This document shows positions 54,336 through 64,000 of a stretch of 64,000 nucleotides of DNA, one piece after another. The position numbers and the translations under genes were made by a program. Origin of the DNA: Podocnemis expansa (lineage: Eukaryota; Chordata; Testudines; Podocnemididae); NCBI GenBank assembly GCA_007922195.1, contig ML682005.1:27639183-27703182 (forward strand), read 5' to 3'. The notes beneath the pieces were generated by a model. That model ran no database searches and was not told where the DNA came from. It worked only from the letters and a program-made list of their open reading frames with translations. Every line of letters starts with the position of its first letter. Position 1 is the stretch's first letter.

Positions 54336-57300
54336 CAGGGGCAGTTACTGTAAATACATGCTGCCTTCTGTCTCAGAATCAGTACTATCATGTGAAACAG
54401 ACTCCAAAAACGCTAGAGTAGAAAATAAAATGGGATAGAAAGTATTATAATAAAATTGCCCCAGGAAGTGGGTCTTCAGGGCAAATCATGTGCTATTCAA
54501 ATACTAATTCTTGTTGTGCATCCCAGGCAAGCATTTAAAAAAAAAAAAAAAGGACAAAACAAAAGAAATAGACATCATCTTAGATTAGCCCAGTGAAAGA
54601 AAGAAAGAAAGCTGAAAATTGGTAGAAGAGTTGATTTCACTACATGTTTATGTTAATAGGGTATTTGACTTTTGAATGCTTCATAAACCTTGTTATGTTC
54701 AGTGCTATTTGAGGTAGTAAAACAGCTGGAACTCTGCCAGAAGCTTTAATTGGAATCGGCTTAGCAGGGGCTGACAAGGTTTCCTAGTGTTTAGTTTCAA
54801 ACTTATTATAAAAATGCAAAATTATGTCCTATTTATTTTCTATTCCTCTTTGGTGTGTGCCCATAAAGGTGAGACATAGCTGTGCTAGAAAATAGAATTT
54901 TTTTCCCTTGTATGCCCCAGGCCAGTGCTTTGAAGAGGGCAACATGGGTATTGTCTCTTATAATTAGAAATTGCCTTGCTTTGGATGCTGTAAAGATTAC
55001 CATGGATTTCTTTCCTTATGCACATCTTGGTTATTGATTATACAAAGATGTCAGATGGCCCTATCACTACCCATGGTAGCAATAAGTGACTATGCTGTGT
55101 GATTAGAATTTATCACTGAAGAAGTCACCATATGGGTAACTTGATTGCATCTCTTGTGCCCAGAAAGCCAAATAGGATGGAACAGATCGATTCTTCCAGC
55201 CACATAGGGAAAGAAAGTTGTTATTTTAGGCCCCAGTCCTGCCAGCTGGTAAACCCCAATACCAGGGTTCAATCATGTAGAACAAGTGAAGCTCAAGGCC
55301 TGACTTTACAGTGCCTAAATGCTTCTACTCTGGAATATGAAATAGGAAAGCTTCAATCATATTACATATAAATTCAATCTAATAAATTAAAACTGACTAC
55401 TTCCTGAGCTTCTCAGAACACCTGTATAATTTCTTTGAATTCTAGCTGATGAATTTTGGTCATACAGAAATTTAACAGATCTAGAAAAGTGACTTGCACC
55501 AAGGCTGGAATGAATCAGAGGTCCATATTATACTGTCAAGGGGCCAAATGTAGTCATGAAAGACATGTCTGCCAGAAACAAACTTCTCAAAGTTTTAATA
55601 GAAAAGTTTTGCCTTGGGAAATGGAAGTTGCCTGGAAAATGCCATTCCACCTGTAAAACTGTTTTCAGTAGGATATTTACGGTCAATCATAGACTATACC
55701 ACCACTATTCCCACAGAGCAAAATGCAGTTAGCTCAAAACTTTCTTATTTAAATAGTTAAAATACAGATTGTATTTGAAAACTGCAGAAGAGTCCCTGGT
55801 TACCACTTGTATAGAGATGGTAGCTTGGTGTGTTGATGACTGAGTCATATAAAAAAGCTCATCTGTAATAATTTAGCTAGTGTCCACAAATTACTTTGGC
55901 AACTCAGATTCCAACCAGAGGCCTCAACACTGCTATCACATGAATTCAATCAGAGTATTCAGATAAGTAAGCATTTGGAGGATCAGGGCCGCTTCTACTA
56001 AATTTGGCACTGGTGAAATCACATGGTTTAGTATTTACAGTTCACTTTATCCAATAGTCTATTCATTAGGTATTCCAGCTGTTGCTCTATCAAATTTAAT
56101 ACTTGATAAGATTATTAATTTTCTGTTTTTAAGGAACATTATCTTGCAATAAAATGGAAAAAAAAACCCTGCTTAATTAAACTGTCCCCTGCCTTGGTAA
56201 ATTACTAAGTGAATTAGCTGTACAGTGTGTGACTCAGTCTCAGTTCTGAAATAGGCAGCTCATATCATTAAGAGAATTATTTGGCAAAGCTGTAGTTAAC
56301 AAAACTGTGAAGCAGTCAGCAAAAATAAATGAAATGCTTCTCACTCCTCTAATTATAAAGTAAAAGAAGGAGAAAAGTTGGCCCAGAAAATGGTGGGTTA
56401 CTAATTTCTGCTCCCAATTCTCTTCTGTATTCTTGTTGCCCTTTAAACTCCCCTCACAAACTAAAGTACTTTTTCTTCAGATCTCCAGGCTGATGGTGGT
56501 GAAAAGTAAACATGGATTCTAAAAAAACCCAAGTATCACTAGCCCTCAAGGTTCCAATAGAAAGTCAGTCAATAAGCAGCTACTGGGCGCTAAGGTTTAT
56601 GCTCAATTTATCTTTCTAGGTGCAAAGGTTTTTTTGCTTCCCCATTGCAGGAGGGGAGCTATGAGAGTAGCTGACATAACTGGGACAGTTGCTTTTTATT
56701 TCTAGTATGCAATATGGAATACTTGAAAGCAAGCTTCTGTTCTCAGTAATTGGTGAGAAAGCTCAATATCTTCAACAATTACAGTCATAGTTCATTCAGG
56801 AAAATGCTCTTTAACATTAAGTAAAAATAGCAAGCAACCTAAGTTACAACAGTAACCAATTCAATACTACAACACACTGTGTCATCTTTCAAGTTCTGTT
56901 TACATGACCCTCTAATAGAACTGTTGTTTGAACATTTTTTAAACCAGTATCTCAACACTGCAAAGTGAAATTTCCCACATTAACATGGCAGAAATAGTAA
57001 TCTATGAAGGAAACCACCAAAATTAGGAATGTTCAAAGACAGAAAACATACTCCCTGTATTCTGCCAACAATGCCCAATTAACAGGGGACAAACAAAGTT
57101 AAGCAATGCCATCTGATTGACCAGTGGACAACAGATTAGCAAAAGCAGAACATCTAGTGACTACCAAGTAGGCAGGAGGTAAGGTCAAACAACAAGAGCT
57201 GAATGAATGGAAAACTAATCAGGCAACAGGAATGAGATGGAGAGAAAAATGAAGCTTTTTTTAAAAAAAAAATGACAGTATTGAAAAAAACAGAAACTGC

Positions 57301-57439
57301 ATAATTTTGTATTCCATGAATATTGAAAAGAGAACACTTTTCAGTTTTAAGTTTTTAAAAAAGGATATAGCAACAAGTTTTTTAGATCAGACGATATTAA
57401 AACCAATACACTAAAATAGAGAAAACAAGGACAGAAATA
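54336..57439. other. AT-rich sequence with simple repeats
   Basis: Poly-A at 54537-54553 and (GAAA)n at 54596-54611. No gene, terminal repeat or named family recognised. Confidence 0.4.
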
Positions 57440-57611
57440 ATTCAGAATGGTCAGGCTTCTTGTATGAGGCATTTTAATCACTCTGAATGCATCTGTTTGG
57501 AAAAAGGTCAGCTGTCCACTGTACGTGCTATCCTGACCAACTGATCTTTTGCAAACTAATGTATTCATGGTGCTTAAAATGCCTTGTACAAGAAGTCTGA
57601 CCACTCTGAAT
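57440..57611. mobile_element. 172-bp MITE with 35-bp inverted ends
   Basis: The left arm ATTCAGAATGGTCAGGCTTC... (to ATTTTA at 57475) and the right arm TAAAATGCCTTGTACAAG... to CTGAAT at 57611 are inverted repeats with few mismatches over about 36 bp. The interior shows no coding sequence. No superfamily was assigned because the target duplication is unclear. Confidence 0.75.
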
Positions 57612-59519
57612 TGCATCTGTATTTGTTTTCTCCATTTTAGTGCACTGGTTTTAAGACTGTCTGTTCTAAAAATGTGTTATATTATTTTTCAATCATGACT
57701 AAAAGTAGATCTAATCAAAGCCTACAAACACCACTTGCCTGAAACCTAACCTATAACTGTTGTGTCATCAGCTAGAGAAAGGTAAGAAAGGATGGGGAAT
57801 GCATACATACACAGAAACAGACAAGATGGATCAAAGTTAATATAAGGGTCATCTAAAATTAATAAAAGAGGAAAATGCACAACGAATATTGCTTCCTAAA
57901 GCTTTCCCAGTCCTGACTGATCTCCCAGAGCTTGTTCTACTCCATGCAATGAATTTTTTGCTTATTTGTCCCTTACCAAATACTTAGAATACATTCTATG
58001 CAAACATGAATGATAATCAACAAGCACTATTGGCCAAAACCATAAATTCTGTCTCTGCAGTCATTTTTCTGAGAAGAAAAAATACAGTACTTTTCATGGC
58101 ACCAGTACTGCAATGGGACAAGTAGTTAACATGATGGTACAATGGAAGCATTGGTTTAAATAATCCATAGGATGGCCTGTTTTTATCCAGATAATGAAGT
58201 GAGTGGTATATTCATGTTCTAAGACTGTTCAATTCTTTTGGGTCCACAGACATGTGGTTAGACCAAGGACAGCTTAACCTGAAGGGCCTCTAGTGTAGAA
58301 TGCAATTGAATCAACTGGGCCATTCAACAATCAAGGAGCACTCATGCATGTGTGTTTGCTCACTCTGTTTCTCTGAATGCTGGAAGACCCTTCATTTTAT
58401 TAGGAGTAGGGACACTACCAAGCTCATTGGAGGTGTGTATAGGGAATACTTAGATAAAGTGGAAAATATTAGAAAACTTTTTCTTTTTAAAGAGACTTTA
58501 ATCTAGGTGCTATAAAGATGCCTGAGAAAATGTTAATAGTAAATCTAAATAACTTTTTTTTTTCATTTGTGACTAGGCATGTGTTTGGTCAATGAGGGAC
58601 AGAGACTAGGATAAAACCAGTGTTTGACAGGACTGTTGTGATTGGGATAACATGAAGACAGGTTTATATTTGCCACAGGGACTGTTCAGCACAATTCATA
58701 GGGTTCTCCATCAATACTAAAATGTTTATAGACACAGGTAATAGCTGTTGCCAGCTATTCTTGTATATGTGTTGCTAAAATTGGGCTGAGATAACTAACC
58801 AGTCACTAACCTGATCACTACTGATTACATCTTATTCCCTTGCTACCATATCATCATTATTTTCTCTGGACATCTCACTCTTTATTCCAGAACAAGTCTT
58901 TCAATTTCCTCAAACTCTCAAACATCATTGAGTCACTTGACAAAACTATGTGCTGCCTGGAACCCATTTCATATCAATCTTCAATCATAAAATTAGCTAC
59001 ATCATGCTAATAACCCACCAGGACGAGCACTATTTATCTTAGTTTATTCCCTGTATCCTTTGTTCAGATTCAATAAAAATTACTGAGAATAAAGATACAG
59101 TAGAATGTTTAAATAATTAAATATAGGATTATAGACATTTAGCCTAATCCCAGGAATGTGGAGGTTTACATAGGATTAAAGTGGTATGCATTTTGCAAAT
59201 GTATAAATGACTGCAAAAGGTGCATGGCAGTGGAGCAGAAGGCTCTACATCTTCATATACATCTCTTCAGTGCCCACCACACTTCCAGGTAATAAAAGTA
59301 GTAGTCTTGAGTCTGTTCTTTGACTAAGCAGCAAGAATCAAACAAATCAGTGGTAAAGTTTGCTAAGGTTAACTTTGCATTTTATACTTTATTCATAGAT
59401 TTTCTCTATCTTAACTTTTAATAAGAAAATAAAGAGAAAGTTTTCTATTAACTTTTCCTGATTTCTACACTGATATATTCTATCTTGAACTTACACTGCA
59501 GAACTACCTTCTCTAGAGA
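57612..59519. other. AT-rich sequence, nothing recognised
   Basis: No supported feature. Confidence 0.4.
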
Positions 59520-59526
59520 AATGATG

Positions 59527-59725
59527 AGAGTCCTGTGTCACCCTATAGACTAACACATTTCTTTGGGCACAAGTTTTCATGGACTCCAACCCACTTCATC
59601 AAATGCATCTGATGAAGTGGGTTGGGGCCCTTGAAAGCTTATGCCCAAAGAAATCTGTTAGCCTATAAGGTGCCACGGGACTCTCATTTCTTTTGCTATA
59701 CACAGACTAACATGGCTACCCCTCT
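59527..59725. mobile_element. Foldback-family element, best palindrome
   Basis: The left arm 59527-59608 (GAGAGTCCTGTGTCACC ... CCAACCCACTTCATCAAATG) and right arm 59609-59689 (CTGATGAAGTGGGTTGGGGC ... CACGGGACTCTC) are inverted over about 80 bp with almost no spacer. The right end continues to ACAGACTAACATGGCTACCC at 59721. No coding capacity. Such a sequence could fold as a near-complete hairpin. Confidence 0.88.
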
Positions 59726-61344
59726 GGAAATTTCTCTGGAGAACAATCCTATTCCTTCTCCAAACCCACTGTTCTGCCCCTCTCATAAGACCCTTTTTTT
59801 CTTTTTCTTTTTTCCTTTGTTTTCAACCTTGCCAGAAGCCAGTCATTTTTACAGATGCAGCAGCCTTTTTTCTCTCTCTCAACCACGCGGGCTCTTTGTA
59901 ATCAAGAACATTTTAAAATTTTCTCTTGAATCCCCATTCTAAGGCTAAAAGGCTTAGCACGTCCTCAAGGACTAGAGAAAGAAGCACTCACAACTATGCT
60001 GTAGTTCTTTTAGTGCTGTACCAAGCCTTTATCACTATTTTAAACTTTCTTCCTTTAGCTCTGATTCTGCAGACACTTACATGGTTTAACTCCCAAAGTG
60101 AGTAGTTGGATTTCTCAAATCAGTAACCACACCCCCCCGTGCTACAGCTCCCACTCTGTTGCTGCTCTATAGAAGATGAGTCTGTTATAGCACCCATTAG
60201 GCAGCTTCAACTTTTTAGCACATGCTGAAGCAACTCATGCTTTTAACTCTACAAGCCCCATGTTCAGTCCTTAGCATGTCAGACAAGAGGGTATAATGAT
60301 TTGCAAGAGCAGAGCAGAACCTCAGAATGCTAAATTTTACCTCTAAACTTAACATGTCAGCTTGGACAAATGAAATTGTTTTCAGGCTATGGCTTCCTCC
60401 AAACAACTAAGGGTGTCATCATGTAGGCTGAGACTCCTCTGTGTCTCACAAGTGTGAGGTACAATGAGGGTGAAAATAGGATGCTCCTGATTGGAACTGG
60501 TGCTCCAACACCAAAACCCCTTGCCTGCTTGTATGACAAAATGACAATCAGGCCAAATTTGAATGGAGTTCCAACCTTCTGCTCCTGCTTGGACCCTTCC
60601 CTCTGCTCATGTGTTTGTGCAGACTTTCAGGTCCCATGAGTACTTGGTGCCTGCAGCAGAAGTCAGTGCAGGGGCCACTGGAGTCTGGAAAGATTGGACC
60701 CAGACTTCTGAGGCTTCCTGGGGAAGTAGAGACAGGATGAATAAAATGGGATCTGGGGCTCACAGAACTGACTGGTTCCTGGGGATGATGCTTTTCAGTC
60801 TGACTGCCGCCCTGGATGCAATGCCAGAGGTCGGTGGGGGGAGTGAGAGAGAATTCATGAGTAATTGGAAATTATAAGGGGAGGGCTCAGGGCTGAGGGT
60901 GGTTTTGGGGTGGGGAGCTGTTTGGGACTGGGTGCAAAGTAGCACAGGGAGAGCTCTGGGCCCGCTCTTTAGGAAAGTCCTGGTTGCACGCCTGCTTGCA
61001 AGAATGGGTAGTAACATGCTTATCCTCGGACAGAAGTAGACTGACAGTTCAGTGTGTTCATTGTCCTCTCACACTCACTTTTCACAGTTTTGGGGAGTGG
61101 GGGCAACTTTTAGCAGAAGTTCAGGGCCCACTTAGATTCTAGAAGCTCTTAGATTTTTTGACATAACTGAGAATGTTATTATTCCAGAAATAACAACCTT
61201 CTCCTTTGGATCTGTATTTGGATATTGGGTAAGGTGGAGCAAAGAGTTACCTAGAAGATCCTGAAGGCCCTATGGGCAGGTGGTTCCCCCTCCCACATGG
61301 ACTAGATGGGACCCCCCATCCTACATGTCAGTCACTAACTTCCT
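59726..61344. other. Unassigned sequence
   Basis: 60550-61000 is somewhat GC-richer with an open frame at 60563-60877, but I see no domain or repeat signature. A T-rich run lies at 59790-59820. Confidence 0.35.
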
Positions 61345-61455
61345 GTATGGAAAAGTCACATGTCTCTAAGCTCAGGGTCTCCATCTGTAAAACAGCAATG
61401 ATATTACATAATTAACATTTGTAAGTGCCTTGAGATTCTTGAGTGAAAGTTCCTA
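61345..61455 (-). repeat. MIR/L2-like fragment (antisense)
   Basis: GGTCTCCATCTGTAAAACAG, then AAGTGCCTTGAGATTCTTGA, is the antisense of the conserved MIR/L2 tail. Confidence 0.65.
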
Positions 61456-62069
61456 TGTTTTATTTCCCTATTTTCTTTGTTCCACACCTGGGTTTGCTCC
61501 CACTGTATACTTTCTTAAACAGTGCGAATTGCATGCCTGGTGACATTGCTGAATTAATTTACAATACTTTTCTTCAAAATTAAAGCCTTTGAATGTTAAT
61601 AAAAAAAAAGCAGGAGGAGTTAGTTTCCTTAGTTACAGAACTGATGAATGCTTTTGGAGCTAGTCCTAATTAAGTTTTAGAATTTGAATATTACAGCTGA
61701 GGGCAATTATTTGAAAGAACAAACACCGAGGCTGCTTATTAGCAATTATTGTTCTTGATCTTTTGCATTTTATGATGTTTAGTTTTTATTATTTACAGTC
61801 TGAACAGTGGAGTGGTTTCACTATCACATACTCAGTGTCAGGCTTGCACAATTGACAACAGTCTACCAGGAAAGAAATAAGTTCAACAAAATCATCATTT
61901 CAAAACAATTTTCTTCTTTTAGAGAGATGTCTTCTCAGAGACTGAGATGGATATCACTCTAGCAGCCAGTGTTTTCCTACTTCCTCTTCATGTCCTCATT
62001 TTATAACATGTTCTTACACTGCTGTTGCAAACCTCTTAAAGACTATCTATGGAACTTACATGACGGTCA
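61456..62069. other. AT-rich sequence, nothing recognised
   Basis: No supported feature. Confidence 0.4.
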
Positions 62070-62245
62070 CCACCACACTTTTAAAGAGTCTCAGCATCTT
62101 TAACATATTCATTACAGCATTATACTCACAATACTTATGAAGTAGGGCAATGCTATTATGCCCATTTTATAGATGGGGAATTGAGATGGAGAGGTGCTAC
62201 GTGACTTGCTCAGGACAATGCAGAGTTTGTAGCAGAGTAGGAGTT
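62070..62245 (+). repeat. MIR/L2-like fragment (sense)
   Basis: TTATGCCCATTTTATAGATG then GAGAGGTGCTACGTGACTTG is the conserved MIR core text. It is very old, as expected for MIR in an amniote genome. Confidence 0.7.
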
Positions 62246-63783
62246 TGTCAGAGGATCCTCAAATCCTGGCCCAGTACCCTCATTTTTCATTCTGGCTGAA
62301 CTGAGCTTGTTACAGGAACATAAGGGGGAGAGGGCATAGATGCCTTTGCACGTCATGAATTTGAACGGAATGGTGCCTGGCATAAATAAAGGCAGCTGCA
62401 TGTGCCCCTTTCTGCCCTGATTGCATCCTGACACAGCCCTCTCCAGATGGGACCACAGAAGTGTACATATGAAAAATAGCTATTACCTCAAAAACCTGTT
62501 TATGCAACCATGTTAACAGCTGATAAGTGGCATAAATATGGTCAAACTGAGAAGCTATTTGGAACAGAAGTTTGCAAAACTTGATTTTATAGTATTGTAT
62601 CAATTCTCACTCATCTAAATTCATAATGGGATATCAGAAAAGGTCTGAAACTGGTGGAATCCAAACTGGTTTTGGATTTAGTATGTGATAGTTATCTATA
62701 TTAACCTCAGCAAAGCTACATCAAGGTTTTGGCTTGAAATTAATTTCTCATTGGTTCTAATTTTTGTTCATTTCTCTATTGCATTAAAACAAAACACAGG
62801 AATCATGGCTAAGAATAGAACTACAAAACATACCCTAGTCAGAAACAAAATGCTGTTACTGTAATAACTTATCCCCATAATTTGGATTTGGTAGGTCCAC
62901 CAGCAGAATGACCTTGTTCAGCACTTCAATTTATATATCATCTTAAGGAATTTCATGTGGCTTATGAGCCAGCAAATGCAAAATACAAGAACACATCTAA
63001 ACGCAAATGCATTTCTTTTACCAAGCAAGTGGAAAATTGAAGCCTCTTATGTGGGATAGGCAGATAGGCTCTAAACTATTAGAGTACAATAAATTCAGAC
63101 CTGAAATTTCCAGTTTTATGTCACATTTTTTACTAGTCAAAGAGGAACCTAGCAAGTGCTGTGCTTTGTAATAGGCATCTAAAAAGAAAAGTGAAAAATG
63201 TAAAGTATAAATGTTAGATATAGTATTTATCTTTCAGTGCAGTCACAAAGACTTTAGTTATAGGCATATATTTTTGTCCTCAGTAAAATTACATACAATG
63301 TAAGTTATCTGATACAGCTATAGAAGAATGTATTCTGTAAAAAGAACTCTTTAAATAAACTCCAGTAGACTTAAAAGTGTGGGCACAATAACAGGACCAC
63401 AGAGAGTCATCTAGGAAAGTTGCAGTGCAGAAATACTGAAAGTGTGATCTTTAGGTGCCTGATGGAGACAAGAAATGGATACCTTAATGAGGCAGATCTT
63501 AGTACGTGAAAGTATGTTGCATATTCTCCTGAAAAAAACTGGTTTATTTCTTGTGGAAATTTGAAAAGAATACTGAGACCTAACTAAATGACATTTATAA
63601 AAAGGATGGCTTTGATTCAGCAAAATATCTAGGCACTTTCCCAATTTTAAGCACAAGAGTAGTCTCATGGGGCTCATGCCTAATTACCTTCTAGAATAAC
63701 TGTAAAGGATAAAATTTACAGTTTATTGTAGCATCTTCTGCTACAATAAATATTAACAGTATTTTGAATAGTCAGGTACTACA
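62246..63783. other. AT-rich sequence, nothing recognised
   Basis: No supported feature. Confidence 0.4.
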
Positions 63784-64000
63784 AGGGTGTTACTGGAGGG
63801 GCCCAACAGCAGCAGGGGCCCAATCCGGCTTCGATCCTCCTGCAAGGAGCGTGGAGCTGGAGATGGTCCGTGCCACTTTTTACAAGCAGCAGGAGCCGTC
63901 GCCGAGTGCCAGTCTCTCCGAGACAGCTCCTGCCACTTGTGAGGAGCTGCAGGGAATATCTCCCTCTTCGAGTCTCTTGCAAGAGCCTCGGAGCTGGGGA
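63784..64000. repeat. GC-rich element entering from the right edge
   Basis: An abrupt rise in GC at 63784, GGAGGGGCCCAACAGCAGC, then two related blocks with CTCCTGC and GGAGCTG motifs (63836, 63925). It runs off the window, so its end cannot be defined. Probably non-autonomous DNA-element interior. Confidence 0.4.

Noticed and set aside
60563..60877. 104-codon forward frame
   Set aside because: No recognisable domain and no splice signals considered convincing; likely chance in a GC-richer patch.
1..64000. tRNA, rRNA, snRNA genes and bacterial-type operons
   Set aside because: No cloverleaf, rRNA core or ribosome-binding-site-linked gene series was recognised; the sequence is vertebrate intergenic or intronic in character.

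Overview
This window looks like ordinary non-coding chromosome from a reptile, most likely a turtle or, less likely, a crocodilian. The evidence is the repeat mix, not a named gene. It has several CR1 LINEs ending in the ATTCTATGA-type 3' tail, three DIRS-type tyrosine-recombinase retrotransposons, PIF/Harbinger transposases with their Myb/SANT-like partner ORF, many small hAT-type elements with 8-bp target duplications, a palindromic foldback family, and a decayed Ty3/Gypsy pol. No host protein-coding gene is convincingly present. One possible 59-bp exon lies at 42981-43039. Most long open frames are transposon-derived or are open only because a GC-rich minisatellite has a period divisible by three.

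Layout. 1-2.2 kb: decayed Myb/SANT-like Harbinger accessory ORF split by an AT-rich palindromic MITE, then a small hAT element. 2.5-5.2 kb: mostly unassigned AT-rich sequence. 5.18-10.36 kb: DIRS element 1 (minus strand), with inverted terminal repeats, an internal complementary region, gag, RT and a tyrosine recombinase that still shows R, HxxR and Y, but with RNase H missing. 11.29-16.96 kb: DIRS element 2 (minus), same terminal architecture, gag only, with a hAT element and a 39-bp minisatellite nested in its 5' leader. 18.3-20.2 kb: GC-rich non-autonomous DNA-element debris. 21.78-22.95 kb: hAT-like element with a perfect 8-bp duplication. 24.7-25.1 kb: two small hAT elements. 27.8-31.3 kb: two CR1 copies head to head, one split by a foldback element, the other by a hAT element carrying a 60-bp minisatellite. 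31.7-33.7 kb: CR1, Harbinger-like MITE, foldback and a dimeric hAT MITE. 36.8-38.3 kb: Ty3/Gypsy protease-RT remains. 38.7-41.07 kb: third DIRS copy lacking RT. 41.1-47.95 kb: foldback and nested hAT, old CR1, a hAT element, and the best-preserved CR1 (398-codon open RT frame). 48.0-52.7 kb: two convergent Harbinger transposase pseudogenes with a SANT-like fragment between them. 53-64 kb: foldback elements, one MITE, MIR/L2-like fragments and unassigned sequence.

How the parts relate. The DIRS elements would have used Gag, RT/RNase H and a tyrosine recombinase to make and integrate a circular DNA; the terminal and internal complementary repeats needed for that circle are still readable in elements 1 and 2. 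The Harbinger transposases and SANT-like ORFs are the two halves of a known two-protein transposition system, both broken here. The small hAT elements and MITEs would have depended on transposases encoded elsewhere. Nesting gives a relative order: the hAT is younger than DIRS 2, the foldback younger than one CR1, and a 103-bp hAT younger than a foldback. I found no new biological system. The most informative features are the intact DIRS terminal architecture, shared palindromic modules among hAT elements, a dimeric MITE, and a patchwork junction at the 5' end of the youngest CR1. Everything here is read by eye; no database search was run.
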